Positions 13,601 to 29,057 of a stretch of 60,000 bases of DNA are shown here, in pieces. Where the stretch lies: assembly GCF_001039355.2 (NCBI RefSeq), contig NW_019773703.1, forward strand, positions 539,555 through 599,554, in the 5' to 3' direction. The DNA comes from Lingula anatina. Taxonomy: Eukaryota > Brachiopoda > Lingulata > Lingulida > Lingulidae. How positions within the stretch are numbered: the stretch's first letter is position 1; each line of letters opens with the position of its first letter. The translations under genes and the position numbers were made by a program. Below the pieces are notes generated by a model. The model saw only the letters and a list, made by a program, of their open reading frames with translations. It ran no database searches and was not told where the DNA came from.

Positions 13601-16600
13601 AATTAGAAGTTTGAAAAGATATTGATGAAATTATGCTTTTGAGAGGTTTATGAAAACAAGCTGTCACACATTTTGTTTTATGATTCTGTTACAATGGAAA
13701 TAGAAGACTTATTGTGAACTGGTGCAAACAAGCTGTACACTGTAGTGGTTAAACACAATATACATGGTGCAACAGATGCTTACTATCTTCACTACAACTT
13801 TTTGTATACACACTCTCCTCTCTCTCTCTCTCCTAGCATAATTGCTGAGCAAATATATTTCATGACAAATTGCACTGTTAACATTTATGTTGTCGCAGAT
13901 GTAGAGGAGAAAAACAACATACTTGTGGTTGTTAAATCTGCTGACAGTCTTTTTAAAAATTATATATTTTTACGTTACTCATACTGTAAGTAATTTGATT
14001 TGTATCTGAAGGATTTGATTTAATATGTGGTCTCTTCAGATTGGGCCTAATGTCTTTTTATGCTTATTCATTCATTAAAATTAAATTATAAAAATTTTAT
14101 TCAGATGTGGTATCTAGAAAATACTTTTAGAGTTTTTTTAATTCCCACATTAAATCATTAGCAATTTACTCTCTTGTCTTTGAGTAAGCCTACACATGTG
14201 GTTTCATATAATGAATGCTTTTTGAAGAACTAACAGAGTTTTGAAATTTTAATCAGGGCAAGTTTGAGTTACATTATGCTATATTTTGTTGCGAAACATT
14301 AGCCCACCAGTGCCGTGAGGTGAAAAGGATTGCTGCATTCTTAAATCACTGACTGGATTCCCAGAGTCCATGTACCTTTAAACAGATTACTTATGTACAC
14401 ATTTCTCAAACACAACCCTGTCACTGGATTTGGCCCCTGTTTAAAAAAAAAACAACGTATGTTTTGTCTGATTTTTTTTTGTTGATAAACCATCATTCCA
14501 TCAAAGACAACATGAAATGTCATATCATCTGGAATTTCAGGGATTTTTCCACCTTTTCTTGGAAAGTTCCTGGAATGTATTGACTACTGGAAGCAAACAA
14601 AGCTAAGACTTCAGATTCTTTGTGAAACACTCCTAGTTGGCTAAATGTCTAGTCTACTTAACTAGGTCACTTTGCTCAGGCTAGTCAACTATGGCTTTAT
14701 ATATATATATATATTTTGGCAATTTTATTAAAAACTTCGAAAAAATACTTACCTGATGTAATTGGAAAATTTTTTTGCATAATGATAGTCTTGTGTGGTA
14801 TTTTACAGTCGTTTTTGGTGGATTTTAGTTTCATTGTCTGATAAAGGTAACAGCCCAGATTGAGCACAGCAAATCAAGCAGTTAAGGTCAGAGCAATTAA
14901 CTGTCTTGATTGCAATCAGAGGGATTTGGCAGGAACTTATAAGTTAGCAGTGCCTAGCAGTTATGCAAACAATTACCAACCCAGTAATTATCCTTGAGAT
15001 TTCATAACAGGGTCACAATAGAGAGTGTGCCATGAATAAGGTAGAGACATATCCTTGAAAATCTAGTGAAAATAATTAAATCTGTAGCCCTGGTAGAGGC
15101 TAGAGCCAATGAAAGGTTGAAGCGTAGGTGGCATTAATGTCATTTTTAATGTCAAAACAATCTGTTTTAAAGGTTAAGGACATTTTTACTTTGCAATTTC
15201 CTGATAAAAAAATGCTGCTGTGAAGTTGATAGTTTTATTTATTAAATTTATCATGTCTGTTGTGTTGTGTTGTGGGATAGAAATGTGATTTTACTCAATC
15301 CAATTTTGAGATTGTATTGACAGAGGTAGAACAAGATGGGATTTAGGTGTGTAATCGTGTGCTGAATATAGAACAACTTAAAAAGTCACAGGAATAATTC
15401 AGTGCAGGTTTTTCTCATCAGTATTGTCAGTTTTCCCTTCTGTTCATTTTCTAAGTAAGTTGAAGAAAAAAACATGAATTTAACTCATGTTTATCAGGAA
15501 TTGTAGTCATATGTTTGTTTCTGTCACTAATGTGGTTTATTCTGCTTATCTGTAGGATTATATTTGTTTACAAATCTGATCTGACTCATGTGAAATAAAT
15601 ACTAACCTAGTCCTGATTTGATCAGTACTCTGATCTGCTGCAGACCAGTTTCTGACTAGACTGGATTCTGATCTGGCCTGCGACAGCATGTGTACACGCA
15701 CATGCGCAAATATGCTAAAACAGATGCATGCTCTCTCTTTCCCACTCTCTCTCTCTCTCACACACACACACTCACACACACACTCTCAGGCACTTAACAT
15801 TTGTACTTAATTCCTTTACCCTTACATATTCCAGTAATTGGGCTCATGGACATTCGCATCAGCTTCCTCCATTGCCTGGTCTTCAGCAGCCTCATCTCTG
15901 CGGTAGACCCTGTCGCTGTCTTGGCAGTATTTGAAGAGATCCAAGTCAATGAAGTCCTATACATCATTGTATTTGGGGAATCCTTGCTGAATGATGCTGT
16001 GACAGTGGTAAGTAAGATGTTTAGACATACTAGCTTTTAAATCCTTTTCACATCAAGCATTAACTGAACTGGTCAACTTTGATGGGTCCTATACAACGTG
16101 CAATTACACTACAGAAGAGGGGGAAGTCACAGTTGATCCCTGTCACAAGTTCTTCACAAGATTACTTTCTGCTATAAGATTGATTGAATGGTTGTATCGG
16201 GGGGGGGGGGGCATCTCGATAGTTCGAAAGTTCATTGGTCCGAAAAATGGTAACGTTTTCATCAGTTTTTTAATCTAGGGTTCATTAATCCGAAGGTACT
16301 ACATTCAGACCAATGAACCCAGGGCTTGACACTAACTTTTATCGATACTGGCCCGAGATATCGGTAAATATTGCAAGGGTCATTTGGCACATGGCATTTT
16401 ACTTGCTCTTTGGGCCAGTGACCCCAGCGATTCAATGCCCCTAGGTTGGTTTTCAGTGGCCCAGGGCCAGTGGGCCACCCTTAATGTCAAGAACTGGAAC
16501 CTTCGGACTATTGAACCTTTGGACCATTGCTAGGGCCCTGTTGTATCTATTGAGGGGCTCTGTTTAGGTGACTCTAGCATAATCACCAAACTATTAAGTT

Positions 16601-19600
16601 GTCAATTTCTCAAAGTGGACCGGTACAGTTAAGTGGACTGCTAGATGTGAAAATTAGGGGCCTTAGTGTGTTTCCAATGTAGTGATACAGAAAACGTTTT
16701 TTTTTTTTTTTGTTTTGTACCCTCAAGAACAAAATTGTTTGTAATTGCTGAGAAATGATTTTAAAAATAAACATCAGAAATATTTTTCATTTTCATGGGC
16801 TGAATCTGATTATAAGCCATCATCTTAAATTCTATTTGCTGATTTTAAAATTTAAATGGATAAAGATGTGGGAGGATTTGTTTCCCAATGCATGTCCAGG
16901 TATACACCTGTTACAGGTCTGAATAATCACTGAGAAAATACAAACAAATAAATAAATAAATAAATAAATAAATAAAGTAATAAATAAAGATTGAATTGTG
17001 GATAAAAAAGTGCTAGAGAAATTGGAATCCTACCTTCAGTGTCATTTTTATACGTTTTGTACATTTGACTTGGTTTGCAATTTGTCTATCTGGGCAAACT
17101 GCATTTGAACACCATTGTTTTTATGATTGCCTTACAAATATCATAAGTCCATTGAGGAAGTCCGGTTTCATTAGACTAACTCACTGGTCAAAGTCTTATC
17201 GTTAAGTCCAGTCTGGGTCATCCTTGGTCAGTTAAGGTGCTTTAATAGGTCATGGAAATGTCAGGAGTGTTATGGCAAGGTGTATAGAGAGGTGGTGAAG
17301 GGGTCAGGGATGTTATGACAAGGGTCTGCTAAGGGCCAGTTAAGGGTCAGATGGAGCACTTCAAGGTCACTGGGAGGTCACACGTGTTGGAGAACACATG
17401 GTGTTAAGTATCATTTGAGAGGGTCTGCTGAATCTTGCATGTGCTGTTTAGAAAAAGGTAAATAATGGCAACTTCGTGTGAATGCATTGCTAAAATAATC
17501 CTTTGATAAATATGTTTCTAAAAAAAAAAAAAAAAGCTGATATTTGAATCTGTATTATATTGTTAATATAAGACTGCACAGAGTTTGTTGATTCTTGTAA
17601 TGAGAAGTTACATGTATTAAGGTCAGGACCTATATTGTATATTGGGTCCTTAATTGTTAGAATTAAGCTAGCCAGGTAGTCGCCACAGTCATGAACATAA
17701 TGGACTGTTTTTCTTTTATACTGCTTAATCATAATAAACCTAATTTTTGAACCCCTGGTACGTGTCTCGTAAAATATACCTGTAGCGTTACTTTGTTATA
17801 AAAGTTGCTTCATAGGTGCACCTTAATCATCTCTCAGTCAAGGGGTAAGATCTCGGGGAGGGGGGAGGGTGGCTTTGAGCACATCTTGTGGCGGATCCAG
17901 AGATATTTTCTGATGGTGTTCCAAATTATATTTCCTAAACCATCCTCCATTTTTTGACCGTCTTCCGACAGAAAAAATTAAATGTCTGTCAATGTAAACT
18001 TGAAAAATTCTGACCGTCTGCCCACTGACATTAAATAGCTAGAGCACTTGGAGCAGTACTCTGTGCCCACTGGCTTGGTTGCTGTCAGCATTTATTACAT
18101 ATTGTTAAGATTTTAAAGGTTTGAGTCCGGCTTAATTTGGTTGGGTGGGAGTCTGGCTTAATTTGCTTGGGTGCAAACCTGGTTTAATCAGCCTAATAAA
18201 GGATGACTGCTCCTCAATAGCATCTTCTAAAACTTGACTTGGTGCAACTGTCTGGAGAATTATTCAATTGGAAATATGATTAGCCCTATAGACAAGGGAG
18301 GCGATTGATTTTCCAATGAAATATCACCTACTGCTAATGTCAAATGTACGCCAAGTGAATTATGTCATTGATTTGTTCATTCCCTTGTCTTTTTTTGCAG
18401 AGAGGAAAAGTAATAAGAGGGTGGAAAGATGCCAGACATTTTTTTTTTTTTTTTTCGTACTTTTAAGTGCACTGGCCTAATCAATGTTGGGTTGGGTAAA
18501 TGAGAATGTTGTTTTATTGGACTGAGTGGAAAGGGTGATAGAAAATACAAGTCGCATAGCATTTCTTTGGCAATGCATTTCACTAAGGAGGCGTTATTTG
18601 CCAGTTCCTAAGCTGTCTACCCATACAAGACTCTGATTATGCACCAGATTCTGTATTTTCTATGTTCTAAACATTCTTTAGAAATATGTCAACCAGTGAT
18701 GATTCTGAATTTTTCTTGTGCCCTTTTAAGTAATTCGTGCTAAGATCTACATCTGTGTGTTCTGTATAGTTTTTTAAGGATTGTTTAAGTACCTGTTGAC
18801 TGATAATGATTCTGAACATTTTATGCTTGTTTCATTTCAAGATTGCTTCTAAAGATCCCTCTCAATGACCCTTGTGTTGGTTCACAGATTTCTAGCACTA
18901 ATATATGTAAAAAAAATAATATTCAATTTGCAACTAAAATAGTTGGATTGTACAATAAAGACAGTAAGTAAATGGTTAAGTTCACTAAATGAGAATAAGA
19001 TTGATAAAATTGTTAATTAAAAGTGTTTAGAATAATACATTTGGTACTCTGATGGTTTTTAAAAATACATGAATATTTATTAAAAATGTGCTTAAACTTA
19101 GGTCAGTTTTCAAAAGTATTCAATGTACATGATGTGAATGATACGGCCAAAGTCTATAAAAACACTTCTAGAAATAAAAAAAAAGAAAACATTTCATAAT
19201 GATTGTAAAAAGTAAGAAGACCGTAAGCAGGGCTGAGGGATTAGGTGGAGAGGGAGGTTGCTACCCTGAAGCTTCCCCTCTCATTTTCATAAAAACACAG
19301 CATGCAAGGTGATAAGCCAAGGTTATGTCCAAACCCTTCAAGAGAAAGGTTACTTGGGTTCTATGTTGTGAAGACTTACTTTCCAGGGTTTTCCAAGAAA
19401 ATGAATGACCTGTCATTGAGCACTAGATTGAGCTCAAGATTAGCTGTTAAGCCCCTGATTTCCCTCACAAACCTAGTGTAAATCTATCTTTAATCAAGGT
19501 GTTCCTTCAGTGCGAATGTGAAAGCTACCCTAGTTTAGCACCCTGACAGTGCATTTATGACTAGGTTTAGATTATTTCTCTATTTTTTTCCGATTATTTG

Positions 19601-22600
19601 CTGACAGTGTGCTAATATTCAGGTTTAGCTTATTTCTCTATTTTTCTGGTTATTTCCTGCCAATTAAGGTGTATTTCTTCTAAAGTGTGATATTCATCCA
19701 CCCCAGGTTTCAGTTGACACTGTAAACCCACCTCTCCGCTATCACCAGTTCTCTGCTGGCATTTTTTTGAAATGGCCATGTATCATCTGCTGAAATTCAG
19801 GGTGCATTCACCGATTCATCTAGCCTCGACAAAAGTGAAAAGCAAATCCATTGGTTTTCACACTGTTATGGAGTTGCTGAAACTATACTTGGAAATGATT
19901 ATGCTTTCTGTAGAAAATTAGGTTATTTGATTATGTGTAATACCGTGATGACCTTATCTTAAAGTGAAGATTGTGCAATAAAATGTTTTTTTCAGAACTG
20001 CTTAAAGTAAGAACATTTCAGTTTTACCAGTAACTGTTGCATTAATGGATCAAAATAACATTACACTAACATTTTAAGACTGAATCTTAAAGTTGAGACC
20101 CACTTTTACGTTCTGTAAATTAGAAACGGGTTCCTAATACAAGTGCCAGATTGGTTCAGAAGACACATTTAAGGTTAATTTGCATATTTTATAGCTGATC
20201 ATTTTCTCTAGCTTTAAAAAAAAAAAAAAAAAAGAAAAACCCAAGCCAGCATCAGCTGGGTGTTACTTTCCTTGAAGCGTGTTTACAAGTACTTCCCTTT
20301 CATCTCCACCAAAATGAACATGTCAATACCAGGAAACCTGCACTGAGTGGTTGCTTATATCATCATGTTGGCTTCCCAAATAGGCGGAGTTCACATGATG
20401 AAAATCTTCAAATGCTGTTAGTCAGTATAATAAATTGACAATAAATAGTGAAGGCTATTTTTTTTTTTACCAGCAGGGTTTATTCGCAGTATGGTTATCC
20501 TTGGTTGTAAGAGTTGATTGCAATCTGAATAGGCTTATTGCTTGACCACATGCTGTGGACTTTCTATATGGTATGATCTGTTTATGATCTCCCAAAATAG
20601 CAGAGTTTACAGTACTAAATCATGCCTGGTTATGAGGTTAATTGCAATTGTTAAAGTTGATTGCTTGACCCTGTATATATAGTATACTGTCATCCCTATG
20701 GTGTGCTATACATGTATACATACATCCGATACATCCATGGAAGCAGTTGAATATTCCAAGAAGGAGGTCAGACTCAATGGATTCAGAGAGTTAATTATCT
20801 GTTATCTGTCAGTTTTGATTATTTGACCCTGTTCTGATCCAGACATTATGTGTCTATAGACCGCATGGCTTTTAATGAAAACGGGATTCCAGTGTAAAAA
20901 TATAATCAGATGATCCCATTTAGATGCCAGTGGGTATAAATTTGTTGAAATAAATTTTTTATCTCTTTGTTGCAGCACAGTATCATTTTTTAACCTCAAA
21001 TCATTTACTATAAGTTTGAGGCTAGTTTGCACAAAGATTGTGCATTTTAATTTTTGGCAGTGAAAACCAATAATTCCAGTCCTGTTCAGCTAGGGCTCCG
21101 CCATGAATGGAATTCCTTGTGAATTGGCCAAAGGACTTGTCTCGGTTTATCACAGTAATGTGAACTCTAGATAAACATTCGTGTGCTAATAAACCAGATG
21201 CACTCAAGGTATCAGTTTGTTATGTAAATAAAGCACATTTCCGGGATAAAGCACATTTCTGAGATACATTCAGGTGGAACATGCAGATTTAGACTACGGT
21301 GTCAGGCCATCAGGTATATGTGATACACAGCTGAATTATTAGCCGATTTAGATTATTCTGTCGACTTAGGGGTGTGTTCCCAATTAAACTGTAGTACTAG
21401 ATAGATCAATCCAACTCCCCGGGGTTTCTTGCTGAAAGCAGTCAGATTCATTGAATGATACCTTGAATGATGCCTCCTCGGGCAGCTAGGGGGAGGATTT
21501 ACTTTCATGTGCGCTTGGCTTCTGGATGCCTTTTCTCTTCATTTTGAGGGTGACTGAAAGGAATTTACTGCAACCCAATGCATCCTTGAAAGCTACAGCA
21601 CTTAAATAGATTTTTTAAGGTAATTCCTTAATACATTTGAACAACATTAATTGCCCCCCCCCCTCTGCCCCCTTAAATGTTTTGTTATAAGTTATAGTTG
21701 ATTCATAAGTTGATTCATGTCAGCAGGTTTATTGTTGTGGGTATCCATAAACAATAATTTCTGCGAGTACAAGGAACATTGTGTAGGGTTTTCACGCTCT
21801 TTTTTTATTTCTAATTTCATGGGTGTTAAATTCTCTGTGATACTTTTGATCAATGTTTGTATGTAACAGAACACTGTTGAATAACTTTTGGAGCTAAATT
21901 AGTGTTGTTATTGATCAGAAGTCTGGATATGGTTTAAAGTTTCCTAAAATGAATGAACAATTAGTTTCAGTCGGAGGCTCATTTGTACATGTACATAATA
22001 AGGTTACCGTTAATTGGTTCCTTTGTCTGTCAATGCTTGCACGATTGAGGTTCTCTTAAATCTCCTTTGGCACGGACATAATGAATTCTACGTTAAAAAT
22101 ATATATTTCTCTGCTGATGTTGTGAAAACCCAATTTTGTGTAATGATAAATTTAAGTTAGCATTGATGAATATGCACACATGCACAGACATACACAAACA
22201 CACACACACACATACACACACAGACATAGATGGATCAAATTTCAATCTGAGAAGAACTTTTTCCTTGCCAAAATGGCTGTTCATTGAACTCCCCCCCCCC
22301 NNNNNNNNNNNNNNNNNNNNNNNNNNNNNNNNNNNNNNNNNNNNNNNNNNNNNNNNNNNNNNNNNNNNNNNNNNNNNNNNNNNNNNNNNNNNNNNNNNNN
22401 NNNNNNNNNNNNNNNNNNNNNNNNNNNNNNNNNNNNNNNNNNNNNNNNNNNNNNNNNNNNNNNNNNNNNNNNNNNNNNNNNNNNNNNNNNNNNNNNNNNN
22501 NNNNNNNNNNNNNNNNNNNNNNNNNNNNNTTTTTTAACCCCCCCCCCCCCCCCCCCCCGCCCCCCAATTTTTCACTGTGTACTAACACATGACTGCTACA

Positions 22601-25600
22601 ATTAATTTTGTCAGTATCAAATCAGGCCAGTGTGGACTTGGGTCAGCCAGACAGATTTGAGACAGGTCAAAAATAAGACCAGTATGAGAAATGTGAACCA
22701 TGATACCCAGGTCGGGTTATACTTTAGGTCAAAAACCAGGCTGACTGCACCAAACTGAACTGATTGTGTCTTAGAAACATGGCACTAGCCAGCTGCAGGC
22801 AACAGATCAGCTGTCTCTGCTTTCAGAAACATTTGTTATCTTCAGGCCTTGCTTTACATTGATTTATCTGTTAAAAACCTTCATCAGGCAGTTTGACATT
22901 GGATTTGAAAAATGCATGGATGCCAGGAACCCCTGTTGAGGTTGTTACTCTTTATTATTAGATTAAAAAAGCAATGACAAAATTTTGTCTCTGCTCGAAC
23001 CACACCCTGCTTTTGCAGTGTTGTTTTCCATAGATCTTTTGGTCGATCCATGTAGACAAATTTTTATTGCGAAGAGCCCTTATAATTGGCTGCTTTTAGC
23101 TTTATATATGCTGAGTTATTCTTTAGTGCTCCAAGTATGGTTTTTAAGAGCATCTTTGGTTGGGTGTTTGGTATGGCCTTGCCAGCCAAGAGATCTTAAC
23201 TGCTTTATGTTTCTTTGCAGGATAGCATTGATCTGCCAAGTATATTTATTCTTTGGTAAACAATTAATTACTGCATAAAAGTATTTTTATATCATGGTTA
23301 TCTTTATTGGTGTATTGGCCTCTGGGAAATTGACTGACTGTTTGAAGAGATAGCCTTCAACCAGAGATGCCAATATATGCAAGTTATACTCAAGTCAGCT
23401 GAGGTGAGGATGAACAGAAAATGAATATTGGCATTTCATCAGAGGATTCACTTTCAGGGTTTAAAGACTGAATCAGTTTGGATTTATCAAAGCCAGGCTC
23501 CCAGAGGATCTTCACTTGCTAATACAGAAAGTTCTTAATTGACATAGAGATCAAAAGGAAACAAGTGGCAGTGGGTTATTAACCCTAAAGTAGTGCCTGT
23601 TATTTGAAATTACGTGCTTCAGTGCATCATGAAATTCCAACTCTTGCACATCTTAAGTTTTTTATTTTTATTATTTTTAAAGCACATTTATGGAAGAACT
23701 TGACCAGCTGAGGTATAAGAATATTGATTTTTCAGAGGAGATTAATTTCTCTGTGCCAATCAATTGTGTGTGTGCGTGGGTGCGTGCATTATTGTATTTG
23801 GACATGCATATATGAATCAAAATGAAGGCTGAAGTGAGAAAATCTTTTGAAGGAATCTCAGTGGTTCTTCAAAAAAAAAATAATAATAAATAAATAAATA
23901 AAATAAAATAAATAAATGAATAAATTAATGAATAAAAATGAATAAATAAAGAGTATTTATCAGCATACCTCATTATAACTTATCAGTGGCTGATCACATA
24001 AAGTTTTTATTTTTATCATTTTAAGGAGAGTAACCAGTCAATCCTTAGTGATAATTAATTTTATTGATGCTGGCTGAAAGTCCCTAGATGTCATGCCAAT
24101 CCTCATACTGCTTCAAGGAGGAGCAAGTATGACTCCAGATCAGACATTCCGACTCCTGTGATAATAAAACGGATGACATTGATAATGATGAATGCACCCT
24201 AGGCTTGTATAAGTCAGAAGGAAGTTTTAAGTACTATATCTGGCCTATGGGGTGTGCCCGTTTCTTTGTCTCTATTGGAAATGCTTTGATTTTTTACTGG
24301 ATCAGTAGAATTTAAATTTTTATTACTTTTCCAGTTTAATTAAAATATTTTTCCTCAGAAATGTTAAGTAGGAATTGAAATTTTATTACTTTTCTAGTTT
24401 AATTAGAATATTTTTTTCCTGAGAAATGTTGAAGTTTTGATATAATTACCAGCATTTGACTTGTTTAATATTTCTATCAGAAGCATATACCTATAGCCTA
24501 TATATTTGAAGGGGGAGGAGGGGAATTAATGAGTCAGTGTGCATGGTGCAAAAAGTTCAGAATAATTGACAAGCAACTGAGGTGGCCTTAACATGGCCTT
24601 GAGACATGTAGAGATCCCTTTGAATACATGTTTGACCTTTCTGAAGTTCAAATCAGTTCACAAACCAGAGGGCTGGTAAAGCACAGAACAAGTTACCTGT
24701 AGAATTAACATGGACATTATTTGGACACTGTAGTACAAGGTTAACTGTGCTTGATTTACATAAGGTTTAAGGGAGTGGTAGAGCTCCAAGTGGCCCAAAC
24801 ATTAGGTATTCCTAGTTTGTGCTATCACCCATCATAGAGGAGGGACAGGAGAGAGATTTGATGAGTCCTGGCATTGTCTGGTTGCATGGAGACCATGAGT
24901 ACATATTCCCTGGTAAGACATAGAGAAAATATGGCACGAGGTTAATGGTGTCTGTTGGTAATTAGGAGTTTAGTTTTAATGTGCACTCTAAATTATTGAT
25001 GTAGTTTCAGTTAGTCTTGATATTGGTTTCAGGGTTCATCCCAGATCTAAGGTGTGTTTCTGCATAGATGGGTCTCCTATACTATTTTTGCAAATCGCTA
25101 TTTTTCTGTGGTAATTTGCAACTATCTCTTGGCTTGCTTTGATAGAAGGCTTATTATATGACTTCAGAGAAAAAAAGCTTATGAGTTCTTGGAAGATGAT
25201 AGAGTTGCATGTTGTTAAATTGTCACATAGGCTAAGTACAGGCATGCTAGGATATAGTTTGGGATGGCTTTCATTATCTTTATTTTCAATGAGATTGCTG
25301 GGGCCTGGTTGTTGTATCCATTTCTTTGTATGTAGTATGTGTGAGATAAAACACTGTCACCCCAGCCATGTATACCAAAACACTTCTTGCTAGTGCTCAA
25401 GGTGATCAAGGCACATATCATGAGAGGGTAGCAGTGTATTGTGTGACATATACACTGTAGTATTGGGATGAAGTACTCTCATTTCAAAGAAAACACCCCC
25501 TAAACCAACATTTCTGTTGCTTAAGACTCAGATGAATAATATCCAAGGACAGTTATGTGTAGCTCCCTGTTTAACTTCACAGGACAGCATGAAGCCAATG

Positions 25601-28600
25601 ATATTTTTTTCCTTTTCCTTTTTTTTTTTTTTTTTGCAACTGTGCTGCAAGACTGCAAGACACATGAAAAATGGCAATGATGACTCCCAGTGAAAAAATG
25701 ATGGAACTGAAATGAGATCCCACAATTTTGATGTAATGGTTATAGATCTCTTCTTGATGATAGATAGCCCTAGTGCTACGATGTCGTGCAACATTGTTGC
25801 TTGAAATTACATGAAATTCCGTTTATTGTCTGACGATGATAAACAGCTGTTGACGAATTATTCTACCAGGGCAAGTGGTTGAATAAGCTGTGTGTGAATG
25901 GTTTCATGTTCACTTTACTAGCAAGACACAAAATTATCAATAAAATGTTGTCTCTGTTTCACAAATTATCAAGTTCCAAAATTGTAAACAAGGGGAATCC
26001 TTGTTGTTAACAATGCTTTTTTCGTAAGATGCCTTATTGCAGTAACTTGGTTAAATGGAAATTAAGTGAAAATTGCATTAGTAGCATTTAGGAATATTAA
26101 CTCGATGGTGAAGACAAAAATAGATCACAGTTATGAAAGGAGGGTTTAGCGAAAGGTCAAGATATAGGCTACAAGCCTCAAGGGTCTTTACAAATGATGT
26201 AAGCTTCATGATGCTTTGTTTGTGTAGCAGCTCTGCAATTTTAACATCTCCAGTCCTCAATTTGCCCTCTCTTATTAAAGAAAAGGTTGTTAGGAGAAAA
26301 GTGCTTGTGTCTTTTTAACTGGATGAGAAATGGTTTACAAAATCATGTTTTGGTAAATATATGGTTAATATATTTAATTGTGAAAAAAAAAAACACAAAG
26401 TTTATTTAAAAAAACTTAAAATTATGAAATTATTGAAAGTGGAATCAGCATGGTGGCATTGTTGTTGGTGTGCTTACTTCCCTGAGGGATAACAGAAGTG
26501 ATGATCATTTTGTAATAACTGGGAAGGCTTCTGGAGTCGGTGTCACTCCTCTTTGTTAATGAAACGGATGATAAAAAGTCCCTGCCAGCCAAGTGATTGA
26601 TTGACAGAACGGCCTGGTTTACGCAAAGATTTATTTATGCAAATTTCATGAAGAGGAATGTGCTAATGTTTTATTGCATGCGCCATAATTTAAGTGTTAT
26701 CATTATTTTGTGAAATATATACAGTTTTTGATGCACACACACATTATACACATTATGATTATTAACACAAATGACATAACACTACATCTAGGATTTCGTG
26801 CAACACATAACATCCAGGGGCTTGAAATATTTAATTACAAAGCCATCTCCTAATGGCGACAATCTTTTACCTTAAAATATTGAAATACCACCAGCCACAT
26901 CTGACAAGCATTGTATGCGTTGATGTGATGAATTTTTCTTCTAAATTTAAAAAGTATCGTTCTGCTTTGTACCATTTGAACATGTTGATAAGACAAGAAT
27001 CTTTCAATTTGTTTTCAGATATTTTCCTTTGCTAGGTGTTATAGTGATACCAGGTACTGAGTGTTGCTTGTTATCAAATCTTAATTAAATCTTGTTAAGT
27101 CTCCATACGAATTCTGATTATTGCTGTCTCCTAACTTATCCGGAAATTGTGTTTTTCAAATGACATTTCAATGTCAAAAAATATTTACTCATTTTGTGAT
27201 GTAGTAAATGCTATGCAGCAATATAGTATGTACCTCCACATAACTGGAAAACTTAAAACTATCATTTATCTTCAACAAATCTTATGGAGTGGATTTTTTG
27301 TTTGGCAACTCAGTCTGTGCAAATCACAGTTCCTTTCCCAAAGTACACTGTCTCATAGATACATTATGAGTGGTCTGCCATACAGGGGAAGTTCACAAAA
27401 TAGCTATCTATAGGTATCTATTTTTTTCACAGATGGCACAGAGAAAAGTGATATTGCATTTGATTTTGCAGCACAATCATTCCCCTTTGATTTGATCTAC
27501 TACAGCTGCAGAGTTTTCAGGTTTTGGTCTCATGTATTTTTGTGCACTTGCATGTGCAGTAAGTTGGAGCATTGTTTTTTTTTTCCTTTGCGTATATATT
27601 GCCTGTATGGAATGTTTTTATGGGAACTAATTATGGTACATTTTCCTCAGAATTTATGTGGAATTTTCATTCTGGTCAAGGAAAGTAAACAGGCTCTTGC
27701 ATGGATTTTCTAGAGCTGACCTCCATTGCCCTTGGTCAAAATTGAAATCGTGGTGTCTTTTGGAATTTAGTTTCATTTAACGATAATTCAGTAAACTGGG
27801 GAGTTTTAAAAATGCCAGGAATCAATGTTGGTAGACAGTCTTTGGGCTTATTCCCAGTGAAAATCTCACTAAATGCAGTCACGAATACAGCCCCAGCCTT
27901 CTCCTGGTATTGAGTAGATAATAGAAAAGCTGGTGATTATCCGAGTATGTTGGAAGGTGTGTCATTCAGTTAATCTGATTGCATTCAGCGAGAGTAACCA
28001 CTCACCCAATGCCAAGTACCAATGAATTTAAAACCACTGGGTCATCCAAATCTCACAAATTTGTTAATTTACTGACCACTATTTCTTCTTTAGGCCAGTT
28101 AATTCTTAGGGTGTGTTCACAATGAAGCTATCATACTAGGTAGTTCGAACTAACTTCACAGGGACTCTTGCTAAATGCAAACAGATTAAAAGATAAACAC
28201 GCCTCCTCCTTGAGTAGAATACATACAAGCTGGTGATGATATGAGTACATTGGAAAAGAGGAGGCATGTTAATTTGTGTTAATCTGATTGAATTCATTTA
28301 GAGTTCACGGGAAGTTTGGATTACCTAGAATGATAGTTTCATTGTGAACTTACCCTTAGACCCGATGCCCCAAAGGACCAAAAAGCTTTAAAAAGTTATT
28401 GACACAGACTATCATCTTAACAGTTTGATAGAATGAGTTACATAATTATCTAGTTTATTCTAGACTTTGAGTCTAAAGTGATAGAAATCACTGTATGCTG
28501 TGCCTTTTCTGCCCCCTTTTTCCCCATACCCTAAAAAAATGTAATTCATTGTAATTGTAAGTATTATAATGGTAGACATCATTTAGAGAAGTTTTAGATA

Positions 28601-28977
28601 GAATGAACCTTTTCCCAGTGTGAGATTACCTCAATCAGCATAAATATCATTTTCTTGCTATGTTTATTTACAAACACAAGCAAATGATTGCTTTCGAATT
28701 GGCATCAAAGTAATCCTTTCATTTAATTCCCTGAAGTGAATTAATTCCTTTCTCTTGAGGAGGTTTAAGGAAATTTCCCTCTGACCCCTTGCTGGGTAAT
28801 GAACTGTAAAAGTACGGAGGATTATCGAGTTCATGAAATTAGAGTTTTGTTTCTGCTTTTGCTCTTGCTCATCCTCCGTGACTTATGCCACTTCCTCTTT
28901 GACATCCTTTATTATCTTACTTAATGTACAACATTACAGACAGGGAGACTGACAGGATTTTTGTGTTGTATACAGTA

Positions 28978-29014
<37 letters not shown>

Positions 29015-29015
29015 N

Positions 29016-29057
<42 letters not shown>

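Larger units (their letters stand above)
7673..15834 (+). other. NHE: NHE intron between exons A and B
   Basis: This 8.2-kb intron contains two palindromic MITE copies (8286-8473, 13139-13351), a 25-N gap, the duplicated 1649-bp block at 9649-12947, and CT/CA simple repeats just before exon B (about 15736-15788). Nothing coding was seen. Confidence 0.85.

Noticed and set aside
22136-22592. ORFs of 100-133 codons across 22136-22592 on both strands
   Set aside because: They read through 229 Ns and C homopolymers, giving X, poly-Pro and poly-Gly.
22985-23278. 97-codon hydrophobic ORF
   Set aside because: Looks like a membrane protein but has T-rich random composition, no splice borders and no recognised motif.
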